Source: Siphonobacter sp. BAB-5405
GTDB taxonomy: Bacteria; Bacteroidota; Bacteroidia; Cytophagales; Spirosomataceae
Direction of reading: 5' to 3'
Assembly: GCF_002872335.1 (NCBI RefSeq)
Contig: NZ_NJAG01000011.1
Coordinates: forward strand, 124,001 to 188,000
Length of the DNA stretch: 64,000 nt
Shown here: one piece after another, positions 51,382 through 61,034 of the stretch
Layout: the number at the start of each line of letters is the position of its first letter
Position numbering within the stretch: the first letter of the stretch is position 1
Translations under genes and position numbers: made by a program
The notes under the pieces: model-generated
What the model saw: only the letters and a program-made list of their open reading frames with translations
Databases searched by the model: none
Told to the model about the DNA's origin: nothing

Positions 51382-51411
51382 AACGGCTTACGGATCACCC
51401 CGTAAGCCGTT
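51382..51411 (-). terminator. tsf terminator
   Basis: AACGGCTTACGG at 51382-51393 pairs perfectly with 51400-51411, followed on the minus strand by a run of Ts. It ends the rplM-rpsI-rpsB-tsf block. Confidence 0.9.
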
Positions 51412-51430
51412 AAAACGATACGCTACAGAA

Positions 51431-52267
51431 TTAAGCTAAAGCAATACGCTTGAATTCTTTTACGGTCAATCCTTTTTGCGTTTTTTCCAGTAACTGGGCA
51501 ATCGTGATTGAGCTATCTTTTACGAACTCCTGCGAAAGCAGCGTGTTTTCTTTGTAGAATTTCTCCAGACGACCCTGAGCGATCCGATCGAGGATGGCTT
51601 CGGGTTTTCCTTCGGCACGAGCCTGCTCGCGACCGATTTCCAGTTCTTTCTCAGCCAACGTAGGATCTACTTCGTCTTTGCTTACGGCTACGGGTTTCAT
51701 CGCAGCAATTTGCATCGCGATGTCTTTGCCTACTTCCTGTACTTCAGCCCCCTGAACGTTATTGAAAGCCAGCAGTACGCCTAATTTACCGTTTGAGTGA
51801 ATGTAGCTAACTACTTGTTCAGCATTTACGTTTTCGTAAGCACCGATAACGATTTTCTCGCCGATTTTACCAACCAGTTCCGTAATCGTTTCCTGGATCG
51901 TACGACCATCAGCTAAGGTATAAGCTGATAATTCTTCGATCGTAGCAGGGTTTTTCTCAACGGCTGTTTCGATGATGGCGTTAGCCAGGTTCCGGAAGTC
52001 TTCTACTTTAGAAACGGGTTCCGTTTCACAAGCCAGAGCAACCAGTTTACCGTTGGTACCGTCTTCGCTCAGTTTAACCAGGATGAGTCCTTCGGAAGTA
52101 GCGTTGTCAGCCCGTTTCGCAGCCACTTTCTGGCCCGCTTTACGGAGAATTTCAATCGCTTTTTCGAAATCGCCATCGGCTTCAGACAGAGCCTTTTTGC
52201 AATCCATCATCCCCGCACCAGTCATTTGGCGGAGTTTGTTCACGTCAGCAGCGGTAATTGCAGCCAT
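51431..52267 (-). CDS. tsf: Elongation factor Ts
   Basis: A 278-residue EF-Ts. It starts MAAITAADVNKLRQMTGAGM (ATG at 52267), with the LRQMTGAGMMDCKKAL signature of EF-Ts, AAKRADNATSEGLILV and ACETEPVSK-type motif in the core. It exchanges nucleotide on EF-Tu. The frame is open upstream of the ATG, but the start is fixed by alignment to the family. It lies in the usual order behind rpsB, separated by about 257 bases with a hairpin. Confidence 0.97.
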   Translation of the reverse strand: MAAITAADVNKLRQMTGAGMMDCKKALSEADGDFEKAIEILRKAGQKVAAKRADNATSEGLILVKLSEDGTNGKLVALACETEPVSKVEDFRNLANAIIETAVEKNPATIEELSAYTLADGRTIQETITELVGKIGEKIVIGAYENVNAEQVVSYIHSNGKLGVLLAFNNVQGAEVQEVGKDIAMQIAAMKPVAVSKDEVDPTLAEKELEIGREQARAEGKPEAILDRIAQGRLEKFYKENTLLSQEFVKDSSITIAQLLEKTQKGLTVKEFKRIALA

Positions 52268-52466
52268 TGTAGTGAGTTTGTTTTTACCGTGAAGTAGGGA
52301 CAATTGTCCCAGATTATGAAATTAAGCTTTTGTTAAGAAGAGCGAAGCATATCTGGTTTGAATGCGTTTCAGTGGCTTGAAGTTTAACGTTGACCCGCGT
52401 ACGAGACCTCGCTTTAAACCTTTTCACCCCCCCTACCCATCCAACCATTCTTCAAACTTCTAAACG

Positions 52467-52498
52467 GAATAGCCCAAAGCTAAAGCTCCGGGCTATTC
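52467..52498. promoter_or_regulatory. Hairpin between rpsB and tsf
   Basis: GAATAGCCC at 52467-52475 pairs perfectly with 52490-52498; an inner AGCT/AGCT pair may extend it. No T-run follows, so it is probably a processing or partial termination site that sets tsf against rpsB. Confidence 0.45.
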
Positions 52499-52524
52499 AC
52501 AGGGATCAAAGATCTAACCTAAGA

Positions 52525-53325
52525 TTAGGCTTCTTCCTCCGTCGTTGCCGCAGGAGCTTCAGCTACGTCAGCACCTGAATCAACGGCCCGTTTGGCTTCT
52601 TCTTCTTCCTGAACGCGAGCATCGTCTTTATCTTGCTTACGCTCCATCAGACCTTCTTCGATAGCCTTACCAATCGCCAGGGTAATCAGGCTGATTGATT
52701 TGTAGGCATCGTCATTGGCAGGAATCGGGAAATCAACCAATTCGGGGTTAGAGTTGGTATCGCACATGGCGAATACCGGAATACCTAAACGCTGAGCTTC
52801 AGCCACAGCGATATGCTCACGCTTCACGTCAATCACAAACAGAGCTGCGGGCAGACGAGTCAGGTCAGCAATACCACCAAGTACACGCTCCAATTTATCT
52901 TTTTCGCGAGTAAGGACCAGTTTTTCTTTTTTGTTCAGGTTCGCTGACGTCGTCTCATCCTTAAGCATTTTCTCAAGTTGAGTCATTTTCTTCAACGACT
53001 TGCGAATCGTCGCGAAGTTAGTCAGCATACCACCTAACCAACGGTCGGTTACGTAAGGCATTTTCAGGCGACGAGCTTCTTCCGAAACGATCTCCTGAGC
53101 CTGCTTTTTCGTAGCTACGAACATGATTTTGCGGCCTGAACGAACGATTGATTTGAGGGCGGTAGACGCTTCATCGAGAAGGGTTACCGTTTTGTTCAAA
53201 TCGATAATGTGGATGCCGTTTTTCTCCATGAAGATGTAAGGAGCCATCTTCGGGTCCCACTTACGGGTCAAGTGACCAAAGTGTACACCGGCATCGAGGA
53301 GTTCTTTATAGCTTACTTGTGCCAT
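52525..53325 (-). CDS. rpsB: 30S ribosomal protein S2
   Basis: A 266-residue uS2. Motifs include [20 protein letters not shown] near the N terminus, [32 protein letters not shown] and a central [21 protein letters not shown]. The C-terminal tail is acidic and Ala-rich ([20 protein letters not shown]), an extension common in Bacteroidota. It binds S1 and sits on the 30S back. The leader between rpsI and rpsB has a heptad hairpin. Confidence 0.97.
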   Translation of the reverse strand: MAQVSYKELLDAGVHFGHLTRKWDPKMAPYIFMEKNGIHIIDLNKTVTLLDEASTALKSIVRSGRKIMFVATKKQAQEIVSEEARRLKMPYVTDRWLGGMLTNFATIRKSLKKMTQLEKMLKDETTSANLNKKEKLVLTREKDKLERVLGGIADLTRLPAALFVIDVKREHIAVAEAQRLGIPVFAMCDTNSNPELVDFPIPANDDAYKSISLITLAIGKAIEEGLMERKQDKDDARVQEEEEAKRAVDSGADVAEAPAATTEEEA

Positions 53326-53403
53326 TTTGTTGTTAAGTCAAAAAGGATGTAAAAAAAGCATGATTCGGCGTCGGACACTGCAAGCCTGAATCAGAGGCGA
53401 ATG

Positions 53404-53466
53404 AGTTTTCAGTTGTCGGTTTTCAGTTTGCAGTTCTGGACAATCCAAAAACTGAAAACTGAAAAC
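53404..53466. repeat. GTTNNNN heptad hairpin, copy 3
   Basis: GTTTTCAGTTTGCAGTT at 53419-53435 pairs with 53450-53466 with one mismatch; two more heptads (GTTTTCA, GTTGTCG) lie left of the arm. It lies inside the ribosomal gene block, between rpsI stop and rpsB start. Confidence 0.65.
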
Positions 53467-53481
53467 GGCAGACTGAGAAAA

Positions 53482-53871
53482 TTAACGCTTGCTGAACTGG
53501 AAGCGACGACGAGCTTTGCGACGACCTGGTTTCTTACGTTCCACCATACGATCATCACGCGTCAGGAAGCCAACTTTCTTCAGAGCCGTGTGGAATTCAG
53601 GGTTCACCTGATCCAACGCACGAGAGATACCCATGCGAAGAGCTTCGGCTTGACCGGCTACTCCACCGCCATCCAGGTTTGCTTTAATGTCATAAGCACC
53701 CAGGGTGTTGGTAGTAGTAAAAGGCTGGTTTACAACAATTTGGAGAACTTCAGAAGGGAAGTACTCCTTGAAATCGCGGCCGTTTACCGTGATCGTACCG
53801 TTACCCGGCGTCAAATAAACGCGAGCTACGGCAGTTTTCCGGCGGCCGAGCGTATTAATTACTTCTGCCAT
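53482..53871 (-). CDS. rpsI: 30S ribosomal protein S9
   Basis: A 129-residue uS9, starting [20 protein letters not shown] (ATG at 53871). An in-frame ATG at 53886 would add MNTKP; the shorter start fits the family. Motifs include [34 protein letters not shown], and the basic C terminus [17 protein letters not shown] that reaches the P-site tRNA. It follows rplM, the universal L13-S9 order. Confidence 0.96.
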   Translation of the reverse strand: MAEVINTLGRRKTAVARVYLTPGNGTITVNGRDFKEYFPSEVLQIVVNQPFTTTNTLGAYDIKANLDGGGVAGQAEALRMGISRALDQVNPEFHTALKKVGFLTRDDRMVERKKPGRRKARRRFQFSKR

Positions 53872-53970
53872 TGGTTTGGTATTCATTTACCGTTAATCGT
53901 AACCTAGTTTCTGGAACCTCAGTGTACATCTGTACTGAACCCCCACGAACCATTCACGAGCAACGAAAGA

Positions 53971-54414
53971 TTACAATTCGATTTTCTTCGGTTGTTGAGC
54001 TTCGTGCGGATGGTTAGGGCCAGCATACACGTGCAGGTTCGTAAACAGGCGACGACCCAGACGCGTTTTCGGCAACATACCTTTTACGGCATATTCGATA
54101 ACCCGAGCAGGAATCTTTTCCAAAACTTCCCGAGGCGTAGCAAAACGCTGTCCACCGGGGTGACCCGTGTGACGCACGTACTGCTTGTCAGTCATTTTGT
54201 TACCCGTCAGACGAATCTTGTCGGCGTTGATTACGATCACGTTATCCCCACAATCGATATGAGGCGTGTAGTTGGTTTTGTGCTTACCCCGCAGGATAGC
54301 GGCGATCTGGCTGGTCAGACGACCCAAGATCGCGTTTTCAGCGTCAACAATGACCCACTCCTTAGTTACGGTCGCTGGATTGGCTGAAACAGTTTTGTAG
54401 CTTAACTGGTCCAC
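53971..54414 (-). CDS. rplM: 50S ribosomal protein L13
   Basis: A 147-residue uL13, with VTKEWVIVDAENAILGRLTSQ, ILRGKHKTNYTPHIDCGDNV, KQYVRHTGHPGGQRF and KGMLPKTRLGRRLFTNLHVY, all typical of L13. First gene of the block rplM-rpsI-rpsB-tsf, behind a promoter with both boxes. The leader is about 65 nt and might hold the L13 autoregulation site known from other phyla, but I see no clear structure. Confidence 0.97.
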   Translation of the reverse strand: MDQLSYKTVSANPATVTKEWVIVDAENAILGRLTSQIAAILRGKHKTNYTPHIDCGDNVIVINADKIRLTGNKMTDKQYVRHTGHPGGQRFATPREVLEKIPARVIEYAVKGMLPKTRLGRRLFTNLHVYAGPNHPHEAQQPKKIEL

Positions 54415-54485
54415 GATTAATTATCTTTGAATGTTTCCTCTTGATTTTCAGATACTTTTGGGCATCATAGCTGAAAAAGGGAGTG

Positions 54486-54517
54486 CAAATATAGCGGGTT
54501 TATTACTGAAATTCAAA
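54486..54517 (-). promoter_or_regulatory. Promoter of the rplM operon
   Basis: On the minus strand TTTG (54514-54517) and TATATTTG (54486-54493) are 20 bases apart, a full match to the Bacteroidota consensus. Transcription should start near 54480. Confidence 0.75.
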
Positions 54518-54606
54518 GGCTTACTCCCTATTTTCCAGAAAAATCAAGTATTTTCTTTCCGATCAGCCCTGTCACTCAGCCCAAAACAAGCTGGGCCAAA
54601 AGCAAA

Positions 54607-54633
54607 AAGGGCCCGTCGCTGAACGGACCCCTT
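54607..54633 (-). terminator. uvrA terminator
   Basis: A stem with one mismatch and one bulge (AAGGGCCCGT with ACGGACCCCTT) is followed on the minus strand by a T-run. It lies about 22 bases after uvrA. Confidence 0.7.
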
Positions 54634-54654
54634 ATACTGCAATCACTTATCTGC

Positions 54655-57513
54655 TTACTCGGCCATTTTTTCTTTCAAAAACTGAGCCGTATAATTCTCA
54701 TCTTCCAGCTGTATCATCTCTTCCGGCGTTCCCGTAAAGGTGATCTGCCCACCGGCCTCGCCCCCGTCTGGTCCAATATCGATGATGTAATCGGCACACT
54801 TGATGACTTCCGTATTGTGCTCGATAATGATTACCGAGTCGCCCTGTTCTACCAAGGCGTTGATGGATTTCAGCAGCTTGCGGATGTCGTGGAAGTGGAG
54901 TCCAGTCGTAGGTTCGTCAAAAATGAAGAGCGTTTTCCCGGCGTTCGGATTCCCTTTTCCCAGGAAGCTCGCCAGTTTTACCCGCTGAGCTTCTCCACCC
55001 GAAAGCGAATTGGATGATTGACCTAGGGTTACGTAACCTAAACCTACTTCCTGTAAGGGCATCAGCTTTTCATAAATCTTCGGTTCATCCCGGAAGAAAG
55101 TGACGGCTTCGTCAACGGTCATATCCAGAATTTCAGCCACATCTTTATCCTTGTACTTGACCTCCAGAATTTCCTGCTTGAAGCGTTTACCGCCGCAGGA
55201 CTCGCAGGTCAGGTAAATGTCGGCCATGAATTGCATTTCAATCTTCACCTGCCCTTCGCCCTGACACGTCTCGCAACGACCGCCATCCACGTTAAAGGAA
55301 AAATGACTCGGTTTGTAGGTACGGGCTTTGGCCAGTTGCTGGTCACTCATCAGCTGACGAATGTGATCGTAGGCTTTTACGTACGTAACCGGGTTCGAAC
55401 GGCTGGATTTTCCGATCGGATTCTGATCGACCATTTCCACCGCTGACAATCCTTTCAGATCGCCAACCAGTTCGGTATACTTACCCGATTCGTCCGAATA
55501 CGTTCCTAACATCTTACCCAGGGCTGGATACAGAATCTTCCGGATCAGCGTAGATTTTCCGGAGCCACTCACGCCCGTAATCACTGTCAGCGTACCGAGC
55601 GGAAAACGGACATTTACATCCCGCAGGTTGTTTTCCCGGGCTCCTTTCAGTTCCAGCCAACCCGAAGGCCGACGGCGGAATTTAGGCGTTTGAATCACGT
55701 CCTGTCCCGTCAGGAAAGCCAGCGTATGCGACTGATTCGTCGCTTCGCGTGGCCCTTCCAGGCGTAAATCTTCAATGGTATTCCAGTCGCCGTGGAAAAC
55801 AACCTGTCCCCCGCCCGTACCGGCTTCGGGGCCAATGTCAATAATCTCATCGGCGGCCTTCATGACTTCTTCCTCGTGTTCTACCACGATTACCGTATTG
55901 CCCAGATCACGAAGAGACTTTAATACTGAAATCAATCGTTGTGTATCACGGGGGTGCAATCCGATACTGGGTTCATCCAGAATATACATCGATCCTACCA
56001 GAGCACTACCTAGAGAAGTCGCCAGTTTAATCCGCTGGAATTCTCCGCCCGACAGGGTATTCGTTAATCGGTTGAGCGTTAGGTAACCCAGCCCTACCCG
56101 TTCCATATAATCCAGTCGGTTCTGAATTTCCGTCAGAATCCGGCGGGCTACTTTTTCCTGATACTCCGGCAGTTCCATTTCGCGGAAGAGCTGAGCGATT
56201 TCGGAGATGGGGCGTAAGACGATATCAACGATGGATTTACCGTTGATTTTTACGTATCCGGCATCCTTCCGCAATCGCGAACCCCGGCATTCCGGACATA
56301 CCGTACGGCCCCGGTACCGGCTCAATAGCACCCGATACTGGATTTTGTACGATTCGCCTTCCAGCATTTTGAAGAAATCATCCAGACCGCCAAAGTACTT
56401 GTTGCCTTTCCAGAGTAAGTCCTTTTCGGCTTGGCTCAGTTCTTTGTACGCCCGGTGAATGGGAAAATCAAAGCGGATGCCATTGCGTAACAGCGGCGTG
56501 AGCCACTCGCCCATTTTTTCCGTACGCCAGGGGGCAATGGCTCCTTCGAATACAGACAGGTTACGATCCGGGAATACCAGATCGGGATCAATACCCAGAA
56601 TGGTACCAAATCCTTCACAGCGTTTGCAGGCTCCGTACGGGTTATTAAAACTGAATAGGTTGACGCTAGGTTCTTCAAACGCGATACCGTCGAGTTCGAA
56701 ACGGTCAGAAAACTGCCGCCGCTCGCCGCCCAGCACCTGCACGAAACAAGAGCCTTCGCCTTCGAAAAAAGCCGTTTGCACGGAATCCCCTAGACGAAAC
56801 TGCGTTTCTTCGTCTTCTTTCTTTACCGCCAGACGGTCAATCAAAATATGCAGGGGCAGGTCCGCAATCCGCTGACTCGTTGCGGCATCTTCCAATGCTT
56901 CCTCAATCTGAATGGTTTCGTCTTCGGCCACAATCCGCGTAAAGCCTTTTTGTACCAGAATGGTCAATTCTTCGGCCAGACTCCGGTTGTTTTTACGAAT
57001 GAGCGGTGTAGTGATCAGTACACGGACGTTTTCTTCCAGCGAAAGAATATAGTCTACGACGTCCGTTACGGTATCTTTTCGTACTTCCTGACCCGATACG
57101 GGCGAGTACGTGCGGCCAATACGGGCGAAGAGTAATTTGAGGTAATCGTAAATTTCGGTAGTAGTACCCACCGTCGAGCGGGGGTTTTTCGTACTCACTT
57201 TCTGCTCGATGGCGATGGCGGGTGATACGCCTTTGATCCAGTCTACTTCCGGTTTTTCCATCCGGCCCAGGAACTGCCGGGCGTAACTGCTCAGACTTTC
57301 CACGTACATCCGCTGACCTTCCGCAAAAAGCGTATCAAACGCCAGCGATGATTTCCCGCTACCCGACAATCCAGTAATGACAATCAGCTTATTACGGGGG
57401 ATAGAAACGTCTATATTTTTAAGGTTATTGACACGTGCTCCTTTGATGAGGATGTATTGCTTCGGATCGAGGGTTTCGACCGACGGGCGACCCAGCGTTT
57501 CAATTGAATTCAT
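54655..57513 (-). CDS. uvrA: Excinuclease ABC subunit A
   Basis: A 952-residue UvrA. It has two ATPase modules with [12 protein letters not shown] and [11 protein letters not shown] as Walker [13 protein letters not shown] and [12 protein letters not shown] as signatures, and zinc-binding cysteines in [17 protein letters not shown] and CETCQGEG...CESCGGKRF. It finds bulky DNA damage in nucleotide excision repair with UvrB. The start is the ATG at 57513 ([20 protein letters not shown]); the frame is open upstream without similarity. An exact -7 box ends 5 bases before the ATG, so the mRNA may be leaderless. Confidence 0.97.
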   Translation of the reverse strand: MNSIETLGRPSVETLDPKQYILIKGARVNNLKNIDVSIPRNKLIVITGLSGSGKSSLAFDTLFAEGQRMYVESLSSYARQFLGRMEKPEVDWIKGVSPAIAIEQKVSTKNPRSTVGTTTEIYDYLKLLFARIGRTYSPVSGQEVRKDTVTDVVDYILSLEENVRVLITTPLIRKNNRSLAEELTILVQKGFTRIVAEDETIQIEEALEDAATSQRIADLPLHILIDRLAVKKEDEETQFRLGDSVQTAFFEGEGSCFVQVLGGERRQFSDRFELDGIAFEEPSVNLFSFNNPYGACKRCEGFGTILGIDPDLVFPDRNLSVFEGAIAPWRTEKMGEWLTPLLRNGIRFDFPIHRAYKELSQAEKDLLWKGNKYFGGLDDFFKMLEGESYKIQYRVLLSRYRGRTVCPECRGSRLRKDAGYVKINGKSIVDIVLRPISEIAQLFREMELPEYQEKVARRILTEIQNRLDYMERVGLGYLTLNRLTNTLSGGEFQRIKLATSLGSALVGSMYILDEPSIGLHPRDTQRLISVLKSLRDLGNTVIVVEHEEEVMKAADEIIDIGPEAGTGGGQVVFHGDWNTIEDLRLEGPREATNQSHTLAFLTGQDVIQTPKFRRRPSGWLELKGARENNLRDVNVRFPLGTLTVITGVSGSGKSTLIRKILYPALGKMLGTYSDESGKYTELVGDLKGLSAVEMVDQNPIGKSSRSNPVTYVKAYDHIRQLMSDQQLAKARTYKPSHFSFNVDGGRCETCQGEGQVKIEMQFMADIYLTCESCGGKRFKQEILEVKYKDKDVAEILDMTVDEAVTFFRDEPKIYEKLMPLQEVGLGYVTLGQSSNSLSGGEAQRVKLASFLGKGNPNAGKTLFIFDEPTTGLHFHDIRKLLKSINALVEQGDSVIIIEHNTEVIKCADYIIDIGPDGGEAGGQITFTGTPEEMIQLEDENYTAQFLKEKMAE

Positions 57514-57517
57514 TCGA

Positions 57518-57525
57518 CAAAGATA
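57518..57525 (-). promoter_or_regulatory. -7 box adjoining uvrA
   Basis: The minus strand reads TATCTTTG, an exact TAnnTTTG match. Its last base is 5 bases before the A of the uvrA ATG; with usual spacing transcription starts at the start codon. Confidence 0.6.
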
Positions 57526-57765
57526 ACCCGCTTCGGGGTTGGAAGAAATGGTGGCTTTCAATGTTTTCCGAATGCTCACATTCGGGCACCTACGTCGCTA
57601 AAAAGGTTCATTCCAGCACTGGATTTGACTCCTTCATACAAGAATTTGCGGCGAAGACCGTTACTTTGGGAAATGTTAGCGAAAAAAGGTAGACGTTGGT
57701 GCCAGAGAGATAACCAAATTCAGGCCCGTCGAGTTCTTTGCTGACCTGACTTCTTTACGTTGTCC

Positions 57766-58467
57766 ATGAACATAACATCCATGATTCGATCTGTACTGGC
57801 CGCCTGTTTACTGATCCTAGCGGTCACCCCCTTTGCTTCTGCCCAGTATGATTCCATTCCCCGGCCCGCCGAGCGACCCGTTATTATTCAGCAGCAGCCC
57901 CTTGATGAGAACTACCAGCGAGAACAGGAAATGCCCTGGAAAGCCCGCCCCTTTAAGGATAAGCTGCGGTATGGGTTGAATATTACGACGCCATCGCTAA
58001 GTTTCTTTGGTGGAAGCAGCTTCTTCAGCTTTGATATTTCCCCCATGGCCGGTATCCGGGTTACGCCCACGACCACCACGGGTTTGGGAATTACCTACAG
58101 CTATAGCAGTCAACCGGATGGTTACATTAACTCTGCGGGACGCCAGGGCCGTCAAAAGGCAAGCCTGCTGGGCGGGCGAGTTTTCATTCAGCAACACCTG
58201 AGTTTCCTGGAGAACGTGGTACCAGGTTTATTCCTGTGGGGTGAAGCCGAGCAGTATAAAGTGCTGTCCCTCAAAAACTCTCAAGCCAAAATCACGGGAT
58301 ACGAATATGATACTGGCTTTCTGATAGGAGGCGGTTATGGCGTACCGGCGGGCGAACCTGGTTTCCAGATCACGCTTCTGTACCATGCCAATTACAATTC
58401 CAATCCCAATACGTATTCTTCCAGTGGTAGTCCGCTGGTCATTCGTTTTGGCTACTGGTTTAAATAA
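57766..58467 (+). CDS. Outer-membrane beta-barrel protein, 233 residues
   Basis: An exported protein with signal SVLAACLLILAVTPFASAQ and a short Pro-rich linker (PRPAERPVIIQQQPLDE). The rest is a run of amphipathic strands with Gly and aromatic residues, from KLRYGLNITTPSLSFFGGSS to the end SPLVIRFGYWFK; the last aromatic residue fits a barrel inserted by BAM. No named family is recognised. The start is the ATG at 57766; a second ATG at 57781 is also possible. It has its own terminator downstream. Confidence 0.78.
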   Translation: MNITSMIRSVLAACLLILAVTPFASAQYDSIPRPAERPVIIQQQPLDENYQREQEMPWKARPFKDKLRYGLNITTPSLSFFGGSSFFSFDISPMAGIRVTPTTTTGLGITYSYSSQPDGYINSAGRQGRQKASLLGGRVFIQQHLSFLENVVPGLFLWGEAEQYKVLSLKNSQAKITGYEYDTGFLIGGGYGVPAGEPGFQITLLYHANYNSNPNTYSSSGSPLVIRFGYWFK

Positions 58468-58487
58468 TTTCATTCCGTTACAGAAGA

Positions 58488-58518
58488 GAAAAGTCCCGGC
58501 GTTGTGTCGGGACTTTTC
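58488..58518 (+). terminator. Terminator of the barrel-protein gene
   Basis: GAAAAGTCCCG pairs with CGGGACTTTTC at 58508-58518 around a 9-base loop, with further T-rich bases, about 20 bases after the stop. Confidence 0.85.
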
Positions 58519-58626
58519 TTTTATCCGGACTCCTACTGAAAAGCCGTTTGTCCGACGGCATACCGCCGAAAACTCGTTACCTTTAGGGACTCTTTTTCTA
58601 TACGCCTTCGTATTTATCCATCCCTT

Positions 58627-59433
58627 ATGCTTACAACCGAATCCTCCTCTCATTACGATCATCTGGAAGAAATGACCGTCCGGCAGTTACTGGAAGGCAT
58701 TAACAATGAAGATAAAACGGTACCGCTGACCGTTGAAAAAGCACTGCCGCAGATTGAAGCCCTGGTTACGCAGATTGTTGCCCGCATGAAGCAGGGCGGA
58801 CGCTTGTTTTACATTGGTGCGGGTACCAGTGGCCGTTTGGGCATCCTCGATGCTTCGGAATGCCCGCCCACCTACGGCGTACCGTTTGGCCTGGTCGTCG
58901 GGCTCATTGCTGGAGGCGATACCGCCATTCGGAAAGCCGTTGAAAATGCCGAAGACAACGCCGAACAGGCCTGGAAAGATTTGCAGGAATACGAAATCAA
59001 CGAGCTGGATTCGCTCGTTGGGATTGCTGCGTCGGGTACAACGCCTTACGTCATTGGTGGCGTGAAAGCTGCCCGCGAACGGGGCATTCTGACGGGTTGC
59101 GTCGTTTGTAATGCCGGTAGTCCTCTCGCTGCGGCGGTTGAATACCCCGTAGAAGCCGTGGTAGGCCCTGAGTTTGTAACGGGTAGCACGCGAATGAAAT
59201 CGGGTACGGCTCAGAAACTCATTCTGAATATGATCTCGACGAGTACGATGATTCAGCTCGGTCGGGTGAAGGGCAACCGGATGGTGGATATGCAGTTGTC
59301 TAACTACAAGCTCGTCAATCGGGCTATCCAGATGGTCATGGCTGAACTCAATACCACCCGCGAGAAAGCCGAGGATTTGCTTGCCCGCCACGGTAGTGTA
59401 CGAAAAGCAGTAGAAGCCGGTAACAATCCTTAG
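58627..59433 (+). CDS. murQ: N-acetylmuramic acid 6-phosphate etherase
   Basis: A 268-residue MurQ. It starts with MLTTESSSHYDHLEEMTVRQ, followed by RLFYIGAGTSGRLGILDASE in the SIS domain, PPTYGVPFGLV, and the catalytic region with GEDNAE-like AVENAEDNAEQA, and GPEFVTGSTRMKSGTAQKL. It cleaves the lactyl ether of MurNAc-6-P to give GlcNAc-6-P and D-lactate in peptidoglycan recycling. At 268 residues it is slightly shorter than E. coli MurQ (298), losing the C-terminal end. No murP or amgK gene lies beside it. Confidence 0.94.
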   Translation: MLTTESSSHYDHLEEMTVRQLLEGINNEDKTVPLTVEKALPQIEALVTQIVARMKQGGRLFYIGAGTSGRLGILDASECPPTYGVPFGLVVGLIAGGDTAIRKAVENAEDNAEQAWKDLQEYEINELDSLVGIAASGTTPYVIGGVKAARERGILTGCVVCNAGSPLAAAVEYPVEAVVGPEFVTGSTRMKSGTAQKLILNMISTSTMIQLGRVKGNRMVDMQLSNYKLVNRAIQMVMAELNTTREKAEDLLARHGSVRKAVEAGNNP

Positions 59434-59496
59434 AAAAGCGAGTTATTACCATCGATTCTTTTGCAATTATTAACAAAGCGTCCGTATAATTTTACG

Positions 59497-59504
59497 TACT
59501 TTTG
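59497..59504 (+). promoter_or_regulatory. -7 box of the cytochrome gene
   Basis: TACTTTTG matches TAnnTTTG exactly, 53 bases before the ATG of the cytochrome c gene. The TTTG at 59460-59463 is too far away to be its -33 box. Confidence 0.55.
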
Positions 59505-59557
59505 CGTTCTAACGATTAAACAAAACGAGCATTTTCTTAAATTTTTTATAGCTTACT

Positions 59558-59908
59558 ATGAACAAAACGCTTCTTCCCCTGCTGGGTCTGGTGGCCGCCT
59601 TATTCGTAGGTACCGACGCCTCTGCACAAAGTAAAACTGATCCTCCGGCTGAAATCAAAGCCCTGCTTGAGAAAAACATCTGTCTTACCTGTCACAAAGT
59701 AAACGAACGCCTGGTAGGTCCGGCGTACACGGATGTCGCCAAGAAGAAATACAAGCCGGAGCAAATCGTTGAATTGATCTACAAACCGAAGCCTTCGAAC
59801 TGGCCCGGTTATCCTCCAATGGCTCCGATGACGCAGGTTCCCAAGGAAGATGCCATGAAAATCGCCAAGTGGATCGTTTCGCTTAACGCTCCCGCGAAGA
59901 AAAAATAA
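59558..59908 (+). CDS. Small c-type cytochrome
   Basis: A 116-residue exported cytochrome c. Signal MNKTLLPLLGLVAALFVGTD, then one haem motif CLTCHK near residues 42-47, GPAYTDVAKKY-like helix (VGPAYTDVAKKKY) and the axial Met in YPPMAPMTQVP. The C-terminal helix ends the fold (DAMKIAKWIVSLN). Class I monohaem cytochrome c, likely a periplasmic electron carrier; its partner oxidase is not here. It has its own -7 box and terminator. Confidence 0.93.
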   Translation: MNKTLLPLLGLVAALFVGTDASAQSKTDPPAEIKALLEKNICLTCHKVNERLVGPAYTDVAKKKYKPEQIVELIYKPKPSNWPGYPPMAPMTQVPKEDAMKIAKWIVSLNAPAKKK

Positions 59909-59959
59909 GACCAGCACGGTTTCGGATTCGGCCTTTCAGCCGTTTCTTACCCCCTGCTG

Positions 59960-60005
59960 AAACCTTTCCAAGGTTTGAAAAGCCCCGACTCGAATCGGGG
60001 CTTTT
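59960..60005 (+). terminator. Two hairpins ending the cytochrome gene
   Basis: AAACCTT/AAGGTTT at 59960-59976 with a 3-base turn comes first, then AAAAGCCCCGA at 59978-59988 pairs with TCGGGGCTTTT at 59995-60005, followed by a T-run. Confidence 0.88.
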
Positions 60006-60029
60006 TTCGTGGATGTGCGTATCATTCCG

Positions 60030-60037
60030 TATTTTTG
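60030..60037 (+). promoter_or_regulatory. -7 box of the sugar kinase gene
   Basis: TATTTTTG matches TAnnTTTG exactly, 74 bases before the ATG at 60111. The -33 region reads TTTC-like rather than TTTG. Confidence 0.55.
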
Positions 60038-60110
60038 CCTGATTTTCAGGATACCTGTTTTAACTTATTCATCAGAAACAGCACACCGAATAAACTGTAA
60101 ACATCAATAC

Positions 60111-61025
60111 ATGAGTCTTTTAGCAATCGGTACGGTGGCTTTCGATGCCATTGAATCCCCTTTCGGCAAAACGGATAAAATCATTGGCGGAGCCTGTACG
60201 TTCATTTCCCTGGCGGCGTCGTACTTTACGAAACCCATCCATATTGTAGCCGTAGTCGGCGATGATTTCCCCCGGGAATACATCCAACTGCTGCAAAATC
60301 AGGGTGTTGATACGGAAGGTTTGCAAGTGAAGGCGGGAGAAAAATCCTTCTTCTGGTCGGGCAAGTATCACAACGACATGAATACCCGTGATACGCTGGT
60401 GACCGAACTGAACGTACTGGCTGACTTTGATCCCATTATTCCCGAATCGTACCAAGATTGCGAATACCTGATGCTGGGTAACCTAACCCCTCAGGTACAA
60501 ATGACGGTACTGGATCGTCTGAAAAATCGTCCGAAGCTCGTGGTACTCGATACCATGAATTTCTGGATGAACGTGGCTATGGATGATCTTAAAAAGGTTA
60601 TCCAACGCGTCGACGTGCTGAGCATCAATGACGAAGAAGCTCGCCAACTTTCCGGTGAATATAGCTTACGCAAAGCTGCGAAAATTATTATGGCGATGGG
60701 ACCCCGTACGCTCATCATCAAAAAAGGCGAGCACGGAGCCCTGTTGTTCCAGGGCGAAGAAATCTTCTTTGCTCCGGCCCTGCCGCTGGAAGAAGTTTTC
60801 GATCCAACCGGAGCGGGCGATACCTTCGCGGGTGGTTTCATCGGCTACCTCGCCGCTACTAATGACACCAGCTTTGAAAACATGAAGCGGGCGATCATTT
60901 ACGGGTCAGCCCTGGCTTCCTTCTGCGTAGAGAAATTTGGTACTGAACGGCTGCTCGGCCTTTCCAAAGAAGAGGTAGATGCTCGCGTACAGGAGTTCGT
61001 AAAACTGTCAGGATTTACGGTATAA
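60111..61025 (+). CDS. PfkB-family carbohydrate kinase
   Basis: A 304-residue ribokinase-like enzyme. It starts MSLLAIGTVAFDAIESPFGK, with IIGGACTFISLAASYF (in place of GGxGxN) in the substrate region and the C-terminal signature FDPTGAGDTFAGGFIGYLA with the catalytic Asp of GAGD. PfkB kinases phosphorylate sugars or nucleosides; the substrate cannot be named. Conserved order in Cytophagales is unknown to me. The frame is open before the ATG at 60111, but the start aligns with other members. Confidence 0.9.
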   Translation: MSLLAIGTVAFDAIESPFGKTDKIIGGACTFISLAASYFTKPIHIVAVVGDDFPREYIQLLQNQGVDTEGLQVKAGEKSFFWSGKYHNDMNTRDTLVTELNVLADFDPIIPESYQDCEYLMLGNLTPQVQMTVLDRLKNRPKLVVLDTMNFWMNVAMDDLKKVIQRVDVLSINDEEARQLSGEYSLRKAAKIIMAMGPRTLIIKKGEHGALLFQGEEIFFAPALPLEEVFDPTGAGDTFAGGFIGYLAATNDTSFENMKRAIIYGSALASFCVEKFGTERLLGLSKEEVDARVQEFVKLSGFTV

Positions 61026-61034
61026 TAAATGATA

